Shown piece after piece: positions 8,928 through 16,331 of a stretch of DNA of 16,521 nucleotides. Origin of the DNA: an uncultured Ignavibacteria bacterium (GTDB lineage: Bacteria; Bacteroidota; Ignavibacteria; Ignavibacteriales; Melioribacteraceae); the NCBI GenBank assembly GCA_937930275.1, contig CALGLM010000368.1:1-16521 (forward strand), in the 5' to 3' direction. Numbering within the stretch: the first letter of the stretch is position 1; each line of letters begins with the position of its first letter. The position numbers were made by a program, and so were the translations under genes. Under the pieces are notes generated by a model. It saw only the letters and a program-made list of their open reading frames with translations. It had not been told where the DNA came from and did no database searches.

Positions 8928-11900
8928 ATGGCTTTAAATTGTGATAATTGCGGAACGGCGAATAGAGATATAGCAAAATTTTGTAAAAAATGCGGAACAA
9001 GGATTTTATCAAATTCGGCTTCTGATTTAGAGCAGTTAATAGGTTTAGCAGATATTAAAAACGAAATACAGTCCTTAATTAATATTTCTGCAGCATTAAA
9101 AAACCGAGGAACCGGTCATAAGATTAGTATGCACACTATAATAATAGGTTCTGCCGGAACAGGTAAAAGTACAATTGCGACCGTATTACAAGATTTATTC
9201 TTTAAAAACGGAATTATTACAAAACCTAAAGCCGATATTATTGATGCGGTAGATTACCCCGAATATACCAAAGATTTTCAAAATAATATCCAAAAAGTAA
9301 AAGGGGGCATTTTATTTATAGATAACGCTCAAAAACTTGTACCCGGAGGTTTTGCCGGCGATATACACCAGTTAGATAAATTGTTTTCCGAGATGGATAA
9401 GTTTGGAACGGACCCTATTGTTATTTTAGCCGGTTTACCCGAAGGCTTTGAAGAGTTTATCGAAAAAAATCCTTCAATTAAAAATAGATTTGAATATAAA
9501 TTTAAACTACCGGAATATACTGCCACCGAATTATATCAAATTTGCATTCAACGATTAACAAAATATAATTTAACATTAAATGAAGATGCCGACAAACGTT
9601 TAAAAGTGTTATTTAAGCAAGCATTTAAAACTAAAGACAAATCTTTTGGAAACGGGCATTTTTCCGTTGGTACGGCTGAAGAGATATTCAAAAATTATTT
9701 AAGCCGAGTAAGTAAATCGGGTAATGATGATAATATAGTTTGTAAAGAAGATATAAAAGGAAATATTCCTGAAGAAAAAAGCGTTGAGCAGGTAATTGCC
9801 GAAATGGAAGAATATATAGGCATGGATACTGTTAAAGCTGCCGTTAAGGAAATAGCTCAGCAAGTTGCAATGCAGCAAGAACGTGTAAAGCGCGGAATAG
9901 GAAAGGAAGAAAAGGTAGGCGTTCATATTGTATTAACAGGTAACCCCGGAACCGGAAAAACAACAATTGCACGAAAACTGGGTGAAATATTTGCAGCAAT
10001 TGAGTATCTTGATAGCGGTCATGTGGTTGAAGTTGATAGAGGAAAAATTGTAAGTCAGTACCCAAACGAAACTGCTCCGCTAACAAGTTCGGCTGTTGAT
10101 AAAGCGATGGGCGGAATTTTGTTTGTTGACGAAGCTTATACATTAACTCCTTATAGCGAAACAAATGATGTTGATAAATACGGTAAAGAAGCAATTGAAG
10201 CATTAATGAAACGTATGGAAGACGACAGAGGTAAATTTGTTTTAATAGCTGCCGGATATAAATTGGAAATGGAAAGATTTCTTAAAACAAATCCGGGGTT
10301 AAAAAGTAGGTTTACAAAATATTTACATATTGAAGACTATAAACCTGATGAATTGTTACTTATTTATAAGGGCTTTTTCAAAAAGCAAAAATATGTGCTT
10401 ACCGAACAAGCTGAAGATATAGCAAAAAAAGCAATTACAAAACTTTATGATAATCGTGATAAAGATTTTGGCAACGGCAGGGAAATGCGTAAGCTATTTG
10501 AAGCTACATTGGCAAAACAAGCCGAAAGAATTAGTAAAATTTCAACCAATTTACAAGATGATGAATTATTAGTAACAATACTACCGGAAGATATACCTTA
10601 CGAGGCACCAAAAGAATTGGATGTTAAAGAAATTATGACCGAGTTAAACGAATTAACCGGTATGAAAGAAATAAAAGACGAAATAGCAAATCTTGTTAAT
10701 TATTTAAATATCGAAAAGAAAAGAAAGGAACAAGGAGGAACTACAACTCCATTAAATATTCATTTTGTATTTACCGGTAATCCGGGCACTGGAAAAACAA
10801 CTGTTGCAAGAATAATTGGAAAAGTGTTTAAACAATTGGGATTGTTACCGAGCGGACATGTAATTGAAACCGACAGAAGCAAATTAGTAGGTACAACAAT
10901 CGGTTCAACAGCACCTAAAACCGACCAAGTAATTGATTCGGCAATGGGCGGTATTTTGTTTATTGACGAGGCATATACTCTATCGCCTGATGATGCTTCT
11001 TTTGATTACGGTAAAGAAGCAATTGATCAGCTGTTAAAAAGAATGGAAGACGACAGAGGCAAATTTATTGTTGTAGTTGCCGGTTACACAAACGAAATGA
11101 GAAAGTTCTTAAATGCAAATCCCGGATTAAATAGTAGGTTTACAAAAAAAATCCATTTTGCCGACTACGGACCGGAAGAAATGGTAGAAATATTTAGCAA
11201 AATGGTTGCTAAAAAAGAACTATTGTTGGACGAGAATGCCGAAACAAATTTATTAAAATTCTTTAAGGGTGTTCATATTTCACGTGATAAAAATTTTGGT
11301 AATGCAAGAGAAGTTAGAAATATTTTTGAAGCATCAATACAACGACAAGGGAATAGATTAAGCAAACGTTTTACTCAACCCGATTACGACGAAAAAGAAT
11401 TGAAATATTTGCTGCTTGAAGATATTGAAGGAGTTGAGGCTAAAATTAAATCACTTGATGATATTTTGAAAGAACTTGATGAATTTACCGGAATGGTAAG
11501 TGTTAAAAAAGCAGTTAGAGAAATTGCTTTGCAAATAAAGATGCAGCAGGAAAGAGTAAACAGAGGTTTAGCCGAAGCAGAAAAATTCGGAATGCACTTT
11601 ATTTTAACCGGCAATCCGGGAACGGGAAAAACTACAATTACAAGAAAACTTGGTGAAGTATTTAAATCAATAGGATTTTTAACCAAAGGGCATGTTATTG
11701 AAGTTGATAAGAGTAAGCTTGTAAGTTCTGTTATGGGCAAAACTCCCGAACTGGTAAACGATGCTTGCGAACAAGCGATGGGGGGTATTTTATTTGTTGA
11801 CGAAGCATATACTTTAGCGGGAGACCCGCTTAAAGGGGGCGATTCGTACGGTAAAGAAGCTATTGAAACATTAATGAAAAGAATGGAAGACGACAGAGGT

Positions 11901-14573
11901 AAATTTGTTTTAATAGCTGCCGGATATAAAAAAGAAATAAATGACTTTTTAGATACAAACCCCGGAATGAAAAGTAGATTTGATAGATATTTGCATATTG
12001 ATGATTACACTGCCGACGAATTGTTTGAAATTCTTTTAGGAATGTCCAAAAAGAAAAAATATAAATTAGAAGAAACGGCTTTAGAAGAAATAAAGAAAAA
12101 AATTGTCGGAATGGTTACATCCAAAAGCAAAGATTTTGCAAATGCAAGAGAAGTTAGAAAGTTATTTGACTCACTTGTTGCAAAGCAATCCGAACGAGTT
12201 TCAAAAATTCCTATTGAAGAATGTACAGATGAAATTTTATGTACAATTACAAAAGATGATTTACCGAGTGACGGTACAAAATCGATGAATATCGATGAAA
12301 TTCTTAAAGAATTAAACGAGCTTACCGGAATGCAAAATATTAAGAACGAGCTTACCGGTTTAATAGATTATCTTGCCGTAGAAAAAGAAAGAGCAAAAGA
12401 AGGGGGAGACGAGACAAAATTAAATATACATTTTGTGTTTACGGGTAACCCGGGAACCGGAAAAACTACGGTTGCTCGTTTAATAGGACAAATATTTAAA
12501 TCAATAGGTCTTTTACCTCAAGGGCAAGTAGTAGAAGTTGATAGAAGCGGATTAGTAGGACAGTGGGTAGGTCAAACCGAACCTAAAACAAATAGAGCTA
12601 TTGATAGTGCATTAGGCGGAATTTTATTTATTGACGAAGCTTATACTTTGGCAAGCGGAGGTGGGAACGACTTTGGAAAACAGGCTATTGATATTTTATT
12701 AAAACGAATGGAAGATGATAGAGGTAAGTTTATTTGTATTGTGGCAGGTTATACAAACCAAATGAATTCATTTTTAGATATGAATCCGGGATTAGCAAGC
12801 CGCTTTACAAAACATATAGATTTTACCGATTATACTGCCGAAGAGCTTGAAGATATTTTCATGCGAAATGTTAAAAAGAAAAAGTTGATTTTGGATTTAA
12901 CGGCTGAAGAAAAACTTAAATCTTATTTTGAAAATATCTATGCTAAAAGAGATAAAAACTTTGGAAATGCCAGAGAAGTTAGAAATATATTTGAAAAATC
13001 AATACAAAGACAAGGTGCACGTTTAGCAAAACAATTAAAAATGGAAGGGTTTGATAGAAGGCTGTTAAAAGTTCTTTCGTTTGGCGATATTACGGGTGAT
13101 TATGTTTCATATCCCGAAAATTACGGCAGTTTATTGGAAAAATTGGGACAACCTTTGCCGGAAATAAGCTTGGAAGATATAAATACTAAATTAAATTCCG
13201 ATATTAATAATTCTACTGAACAAAACGGAAATAATTTAGAAGCTTCAAACAATTTAAATTATGAAGAAAAGTTAAAATCACATCCTAATTTAATTAAATT
13301 TTTAAAGGAAATTGAAGAAACTTATTCTAAATATAAAAACGGCTTGCTTACCGACGAAGAAATTAAAGGCAAGGTTAAAAATTTAGTGGTTTTTACAGAA
13401 GACGAAGAAACTAAAAAGCTGTTTGTTGAATATTATGCTGAAGTACTATATAAGTATGATATTTTACATTCGGCTGATGTAAAATATATTACCGCAGTAA
13501 ATTTAAAAGGTGAGTATATTGGGCAAGCTTCGGGGATTGTAAACAAAACTGTTGATGAAGCATTGGGCGGTATTTTATGTGTAGAAGAGACTCAAAACCT
13601 AATTTCCGAAACTTTTGATTTTAACGGTAAAGAAGCATTTAACGTACTAATTGAAAGATTAGTTAACGACTGTGATAAATTTGGTTTAGTTTTATCCGGG
13701 GATAAAGAAAAAATGAATGAATTTATGACGAATGATTTTTTATATATTAAAAATAAATTTTTAGAACCGTTTAAAATCAAAAAAATTGATAATGCAGCCG
13801 AAGAAAAAGAACTAACTACGCAAGATGTATTAAATGAATTAAACGAATTGGTAGGCTTAACCGAAGTCAAAACGTTTATTGGTCAACTTGCCCGTCTGCT
13901 TGAAATGGAAAAAGAAAAAGAAGCAAAGCTTGGCATTAAATCGCGTTTTAATCCAAATTTGATATTTATAGGAAATGAAGGTACGGGAAAAACTACGGTT
14001 GCAAAATTATATGCTAAGTTGCTAAAAAGTTATGGGATATTAGAGCATAGTGATTTGGTTATAAAAAGAAAAGCTGATTTTGTAGGTAAATATTTAGGTC
14101 AATCAGAAGCACTTGTTTCAAAAACAATTGAAGATTCGTACGGAAAATTGATTTTCTTTAGTAATGCTTACGAGCTAACTTCAAAAGAGCCTACTTACGC
14201 CGAACAAAGTGCGCGGGATAAACTTAAACAAAAATTAGTTGAAGATGCCGGAAAGTTTTTTATGATATTAGCCGGTAACAAAAATGAAACTGAATTATTT
14301 ATGCAGCGCGAGTTTTATATAACTCAGCCTCATTTTGTTAGAGCTTTATATTTCCCCGATTATACTGCAATTGAAATTTATCAGTTATTTATTAAGCAGT
14401 TTAATGTAGCCAGATTAAAATTAAGCGAAGCAACGGAAACAAGTTTTAAGTTCTTTATAAGTGCAAACAATATAAATAATTCAAAAAAAGTTAAAGAAAT
14501 TGCCGAAAAAATCGTAGAAAGATGTAAGCAAAAAGGGATTAATGAAATTAGTGAAGAGGAAATAACATTATGA
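8928..14573 (+). CDS. Giant ATPase: zinc ribbon plus seven concatenated CbxX/SpoVK-type AAA+ modules
   Basis: 1881 residues. It begins with a zinc ribbon (C5/C8/C19/C22), followed by seven AAA+ modules of the CbxX/CfqX family, to which the Rubisco activase CbbX, SpoVK and EccA belong. Modules 2-5 (~288-558, 566-833, 842-1112, 1120-1389) each have Walker A GNPGTGKT, Walker B ILF[VI]DEA, an NPG-x-x-SRF arginine finger (R461, R737, R1017, R1292) and a sensor-2 motif like NAREVR. Module 1 (~33-278) keeps Walker A (GSAGTGKS) but has Asp-Asn for Asp-Glu (D132/N133). Module 6 (~1445-1620) has lost the P-loop. Module 7 (~1628-1881) keeps GNEGTGKT but has Ser-Asn at the Walker B acids. No TPR, protease or membrane part is visible. 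Family members normally have one module and form hexamers; here one chain may supply most of a ring. ATG at 8928 follows GACGAGGA, 17 bases after the kinase. Probably a protein-remodelling machine controlled by the surrounding phospho-signalling genes; substrate unknown. Confidence 0.95.
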   Translation: MALNCDNCGTANRDIAKFCKKCGTRILSNSASDLEQLIGLADIKNEIQSLINISAALKNRGTGHKISMHTIIIGSAGTGKSTIATVLQDLFFKNGIITKPKADIIDAVDYPEYTKDFQNNIQKVKGGILFIDNAQKLVPGGFAGDIHQLDKLFSEMDKFGTDPIVILAGLPEGFEEFIEKNPSIKNRFEYKFKLPEYTATELYQICIQRLTKYNLTLNEDADKRLKVLFKQAFKTKDKSFGNGHFSVGTAEEIFKNYLSRVSKSGNDDNIVCKEDIKGNIPEEKSVEQVIAEMEEYIGMDTVKAAVKEIAQQVAMQQERVKRGIGKEEKVGVHIVLTGNPGTGKTTIARKLGEIFAAIEYLDSGHVVEVDRGKIVSQYPNETAPLTSSAVDKAMGGILFVDEAYTLTPYSETNDVDKYGKEAIEALMKRMEDDRGKFVLIAAGYKLEMERFLKTNPGLKSRFTKYLHIEDYKPDELLLIYKGFFKKQKYVLTEQAEDIAKKAITKLYDNRDKDFGNGREMRKLFEATLAKQAERISKISTNLQDDELLVTILPEDIPYEAPKELDVKEIMTELNELTGMKEIKDEIANLVNYLNIEKKRKEQGGTTTPLNIHFVFTGNPGTGKTTVARIIGKVFKQLGLLPSGHVIETDRSKLVGTTIGSTAPKTDQVIDSAMGGILFIDEAYTLSPDDASFDYGKEAIDQLLKRMEDDRGKFIVVVAGYTNEMRKFLNANPGLNSRFTKKIHFADYGPEEMVEIFSKMVAKKELLLDENAETNLLKFFKGVHISRDKNFGNAREVRNIFEASIQRQGNRLSKRFTQPDYDEKELKYLLLEDIEGVEAKIKSLDDILKELDEFTGMVSVKKAVREIALQIKMQQERVNRGLAEAEKFGMHFILTGNPGTGKTTITRKLGEVFKSIGFLTKGHVIEVDKSKLVSSVMGKTPELVNDACEQAMGGILFVDEAYTLAGDPLKGGDSYGKEAIETLMKRMEDDRGKFVLIAAGYKKEINDFLDTNPGMKSRFDRYLHIDDYTADELFEILLGMSKKKKYKLEETALEEIKKKIVGMVTSKSKDFANAREVRKLFDSLVAKQSERVSKIPIEECTDEILCTITKDDLPSDGTKSMNIDEILKELNELTGMQNIKNELTGLIDYLAVEKERAKEGGDETKLNIHFVFTGNPGTGKTTVARLIGQIFKSIGLLPQGQVVEVDRSGLVGQWVGQTEPKTNRAIDSALGGILFIDEAYTLASGGGNDFGKQAIDILLKRMEDDRGKFICIVAGYTNQMNSFLDMNPGLASRFTKHIDFTDYTAEELEDIFMRNVKKKKLILDLTAEEKLKSYFENIYAKRDKNFGNAREVRNIFEKSIQRQGARLAKQLKMEGFDRRLLKVLSFGDITGDYVSYPENYGSLLEKLGQPLPEISLEDINTKLNSDINNSTEQNGNNLEASNNLNYEEKLKSHPNLIKFLKEIEETYSKYKNGLLTDEEIKGKVKNLVVFTEDEETKKLFVEYYAEVLYKYDILHSADVKYITAVNLKGEYIGQASGIVNKTVDEALGGILCVEETQNLISETFDFNGKEAFNVLIERLVNDCDKFGLVLSGDKEKMNEFMTNDFLYIKNKFLEPFKIKKIDNAAEEKELTTQDVLNELNELVGLTEVKTFIGQLARLLEMEKEKEAKLGIKSRFNPNLIFIGNEGTGKTTVAKLYAKLLKSYGILEHSDLVIKRKADFVGKYLGQSEALVSKTIEDSYGKLIFFSNAYELTSKEPTYAEQSARDKLKQKLVEDAGKFFMILAGNKNETELFMQREFYITQPHFVRALYFPDYTAIEIYQLFIKQFNVARLKLSEATETSFKFFISANNINNSKKVKEIAEKIVERCKQKGINEISEEEITL
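9024..9761 (+). other. AAA+ module 1, Walker B altered
   Basis: Residues ~33-278 of the giant ATPase. The Walker A motif GSAGTGKS is intact (74-81) and an NPSIKNRF arginine finger is present (R187), but the Walker B acid pair is Asp132-Asn133. Replacing the catalytic Glu normally allows ATP binding but impairs hydrolysis. The sensor-2 region is also atypical (SVGTAEEIF in place of NAREVRNIF). Confidence 0.8.
10215..10262 (+). repeat. 48-base perfect direct repeat, copy 1 (AAA+ module 2)
   Basis: This stretch, coding MEDDRGKFVLIAAGYK, is identical base for base to 11883-11930. The equivalent positions of modules 3 and 5 encode similar residues with several synonymous differences. The identity fits recent duplication or gene conversion between modules 2 and 4. 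Confidence 0.85.
11883..11930 (+). repeat. 48-base perfect direct repeat, copy 2 (AAA+ module 4)
   Basis: Second copy of the repeat at 10215-10262, 1668 bases downstream, exactly 556 codons. Recombination between the two would therefore delete or add one A-B pair in frame. Confidence 0.85.
13260..13787 (+). other. AAA+ module 6, P-loop lost
   Basis: Residues ~1445-1620. The fold can still be followed by alignment with module 5 (LKGEYIGQASGIVNKTVDEALGGIL matches the region before Walker B). However, GNPGTGKT is replaced by EDEETKKL (1491-1498), Walker B is CVEET, and the arginine finger is Lys1610 (KNKF). The lid subdomain is short or missing. An Asn-rich linker (~1415-1444) precedes it. Nucleotide binding is unlikely; a structural role in the ring is the simplest reading. 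Confidence 0.7.
13809..14570 (+). other. AAA+ module 7, Walker A kept, Walker B lost
   Basis: Residues ~1628-1881. Walker A GNEGTGKT is intact (1682-1689), but the Walker B acids are Ser1745-Asn1746 (LIFFSNAYEL), and the arginine-finger region reads YITQPHFVR in place of NPGLKSRF. The lid is present. It could bind nucleotide without hydrolysing it. Confidence 0.75.
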
Positions 14574-15352
14574 TTTGTGCATATTGTAAAGCTGATATAG
14601 AACACGATTCATTTTTTTGTGATCAATGCGGTGAAGAACTGTTGATTTGTGAAAAATGCGGTAAACCCGGAAAAGGTAAAAGGTGTACGGATGACGGAGG
14701 AAAGTTAATATCTGCTAAAGATAAAACAACCACCCAAACTAACGTCACAAGTAGTCCGGCTGCAAGTTTTAACGGAAATTTTCAGCAGCAAACTACTCAA
14801 GTTCCAAATAATACTCCTTTGCCAAGTACAAATACAAGTGCCAACATTTCTAATCCTACTGTTTTGCAAAATGCACCAAATAATAATTTTGTTGCAAATA
14901 AGCAGCAGGTAGATACTACACAAAGAGTTCCTACAAATACTATAAATGCGGGATATGCAACAACAGTACCCGGCTTAAATAATGTAACTGTATCCGGCAT
15001 ACCGCAATGCGTGATAATTAACAAAGCAATTAATGCCACATTGCAAATAAATGACGGAGAGATAATAGGACGTAAGGCGGGAAACTACGTAAATATTTTC
15101 GGAAGTTTTAATCAAATTTCAGGAAGGCATGCACAATTTAATTATAATAACCAAGTTGGCTGGGTAATTACCGATTTGGGAAGCAGTAACGGTACTAAAT
15201 ACCAAGGGCAGCTTTTAATTCCGAATGTACCGGTACCTATTAAAGATAAGACCTTTGTTGTATTTGCAAATATCGAGTTTTTTGTGCAAATTGCAGCACT
15301 TCCGACTAATAATAATTCAAATTTTGACGCAGATAGGACATTCAGGTTATAA
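14570..15352 (+). CDS. Zinc ribbon-FHA domain protein (phosphothreonine reader)
   Basis: 260 residues. An N-terminal zinc ribbon (C3/C6/C17/C20) is followed by a second partial one (C27/C30/C39, fourth Cys missing). A low-complexity Thr/Asn/Gln/Pro linker (~50-145) leads to an FHA domain (~155-240). The FHA residues that contact phosphothreonine are present: GR at 167-168, SGRH at 184-187, and the SSNGT loop at 205-209. FHA domains bind phosphothreonine peptides, so this is the likely reader for the kinase encoded two genes upstream. The last residues are DRTFRL, carrying a D-x-T-x-R motif (T257) like those at the kinase N-terminus; a looser one (DTTQR, T117) is in the linker. It may therefore be both substrate and reader, as with mycobacterial GarA, which its own FHA domain can bind. 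Its ATG overlaps the AAA+ stop codon by four bases (ATGA), which suggests translational coupling. Probably cytoplasmic. Confidence 0.92.
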   Translation: MICAYCKADIEHDSFFCDQCGEELLICEKCGKPGKGKRCTDDGGKLISAKDKTTTQTNVTSSPAASFNGNFQQQTTQVPNNTPLPSTNTSANISNPTVLQNAPNNNFVANKQQVDTTQRVPTNTINAGYATTVPGLNNVTVSGIPQCVIINKAINATLQINDGEIIGRKAGNYVNIFGSFNQISGRHAQFNYNNQVGWVITDLGSSNGTKYQGQLLIPNVPVPIKDKTFVVFANIEFFVQIAALPTNNNSNFDADRTFRL

Positions 15353-15353
15353 T
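15324..15353 (+). promoter_or_regulatory. Possible internal promoter before the phosphatase gene
   Basis: TTGACG (15324-15329) and TATAAT (15348-15353) are separated by 18 bases at the end of the FHA gene. A transcript would start near 15360, leaving a ~16-base leader with AGAGG before ATG 15376. This is a good sigma-70-like match but overlaps coding sequence in an AT-rich genome, so chance is possible. Confidence 0.25.
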
Positions 15354-15375
15354 AGTTTTTACTGCAGAGGTTTTA

Positions 15376-16134
15376 ATGATAATAAATATTGATTCAATAA
15401 GTAATGTTGGTTTGGTACGTAAAAATAATGAAGATTTTATTTTTGACGGTGCCAGATTTATAAGAGATGATAAACATAATTATAGTTTATCGGTTGATTT
15501 TAATAAAACGAAAATAATGTTTGCAGTAGCTGACGGTATGGGGGGACACAACGCAGGCGAGCTTGCCAGCGAAATATTGTTAACTCAACTTGAAAGTACA
15601 ATTACTAATATATTTAGAGAACCAAACGTTTTTTCGGAATACGAGCTTAAGGCTTATTTTGATACGGAAATTAAAAGAATACACAATCTATTAGTACAAG
15701 AAGGCATTAAAGACCCTAATAAATACGGAATGGGGTCAACTTTTATAGGGTTTGTTATTTATATGGGAAATTTTTATTCGATTAATGCGGGAGATAGCAG
15801 GCTATATAGACTAAAAGACGGATTTTTGAAACAATTATCAAAAGATCACTCTTACTCAACTATGTTTGGCGATACAAGAAGTTCATCTCATCTTATATAT
15901 AATGCAGTTGGGGGAGGGGAGCGAGTATTTATTGATTTTACAAACTTAACTAATAAGATAGAAACAGGTGATATCGTTTTATTATGCAGTGACGGATTAA
16001 CCGATATGCTGGACGATGACGTTATTGAAGATATTTTAAATGATGACGGAAGTGCTGCTGATTTAGTAAACAGTGCTTTACAAGCAGGAGGGGTTGATAA
16101 CATATCAGTTATTAAATTAGATTTTTTAGAATAA
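15376..16134 (+). CDS. PP2C-family Ser/Thr protein phosphatase
   Basis: 252 residues, the usual length for a stand-alone bacterial PP2C (PPM) catalytic domain, without membrane segments. The family motifs are in order: NVGLVRKNNED (D20 metal ligand), VADGMGGH (D53/G54 metal ligands), GMGSTFIG (118-125), NAGDSRLYRL (137-146), LSKDHS (154-159), LLCSDGLTDML (D206) and GGVDNISVI (D241/N242). These support an active, metal-dependent phosphatase that removes phosphate from Ser/Thr residues. As last gene of the cluster, 23 bases after the FHA gene, it is the natural eraser for the kinase. It may also be transcribed from a possible promoter inside the FHA gene. ATG at 15376 is preceded by AGAGG at a suitable distance. 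Confidence 0.95.
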   Translation: MIINIDSISNVGLVRKNNEDFIFDGARFIRDDKHNYSLSVDFNKTKIMFAVADGMGGHNAGELASEILLTQLESTITNIFREPNVFSEYELKAYFDTEIKRIHNLLVQEGIKDPNKYGMGSTFIGFVIYMGNFYSINAGDSRLYRLKDGFLKQLSKDHSYSTMFGDTRSSSHLIYNAVGGGERVFIDFTNLTNKIETGDIVLLCSDGLTDMLDDDVIEDILNDDGSAADLVNSALQAGGVDNISVIKLDFLE

Positions 16135-16148
16135 TCTAAAAAAAATTA

Positions 16149-16165
16149 AAAAAATATTATTTTTT
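16149..16165 (+). terminator. Weak candidate terminator after the phosphatase gene
   Basis: An A/T-only inverted repeat (AAAAAATA-T-TATTTTTT) ends in a T run 15-31 bases after the stop codon. With no GC pairs the stem would be unstable, so this is only a suggestion. If it does not work, the signalling operon reads through into the rRNA operon. Confidence 0.2.
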
Positions 16166-16167
16166 AC

Positions 16168-16198
16168 TTGCGCAGGTTAAAAAATAGCCTTATATTTG
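16168..16198 (+). promoter_or_regulatory. Candidate upstream rRNA promoter (Bacteroidota type)
   Basis: TTG (16168-16170), a 20-base spacer, then TATATTTG (16191-16198), which fits the Bacteroidota consensus TTG-N(17-23)-TAnnTTTG exactly. Start of transcription would be near 16205. The motif is short, so confidence is moderate. Confidence 0.4.
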
Positions 16199-16280
16199 AG
16201 TCTGTCTTTTTTTAAGACATGATAAAATGTTCATAAAAATACTGAAAAACAAAAAATTGTAAAAAAAATTTTGAAAAGCC

Positions 16281-16310
16281 TTGACAAAGGCAAAAAAAAA
16301 TGTTAAGTTT
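16281..16310 (+). promoter_or_regulatory. Candidate main rRNA promoter
   Basis: TTGACA (16281-16286), a 17-base spacer, then TAAGTTT (16304-16310). The -35 box is perfect and the downstream box fits TAnnTTT; the full element reads TAAGTTTA against TAnnTTTG. An A-run lies in the spacer. Transcription would start around 16317, about 150 bases before 16S rRNA. Confidence 0.55.
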
Positions 16311-16331
16311 ACAATCCTTGTTTGAAAATAA

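Larger units (their letters stand above)
9789..13094 (+). repeat. Tandem A-B-A-B array of four canonical AAA+ modules
   Basis: Modules 2 and 4 resemble each other more than their neighbours: both have a QQERV-[KN]-RG helix, TGNPGTGKTTI-x-RKLGE, and FVLIAAGYK before the arginine finger. Modules 3 and 5 pair likewise: LNIHFVFTGNPGTGKTTVAR, GLLP, and VAGYTN. Spacing is about 270-280 codons per module. The order A-B-A-B implies that a two-module unit was duplicated as a block after A and B had diverged. Confidence 0.85.

Noticed and set aside
9844..10203. Minus-strand frames of ~119 codons opposite the AAA+ gene (also 11384-11740)
   Set aside because: Antisense shadows of the conserved Walker regions; they contain no recognisable protein pattern.
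9789..13094. CRISPR or insertion-sequence explanation for the repeats
   Set aside because: The repeats are in-frame protein modules of ~820 bases; there are no spacers, terminal inverted repeats or transposase.
13260..13787. Frameshift or sequencing error as the cause of the degenerate sixth AAA+ module
   Set aside because: The frame is open throughout, and the flanking fold (LKGEYIGQ, EALGGIL) aligns in the same frame on both sides of the missing P-loop.
8928..14573. CbbX Rubisco activase or EccA of type VII secretion as the identity of the AAA+ protein
   Set aside because: Only the module family matches. There are no Rubisco or ESX genes nearby, no TPR domain, and seven modules where these proteins have one.
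4788..16134. Type VI secretion or TerY-P tellurite-type locus
   Set aside because: Kinase, FHA and PP2C genes occur in such loci, but no Tss structural gene and no vWA/TerY or TerD protein is present in the window.
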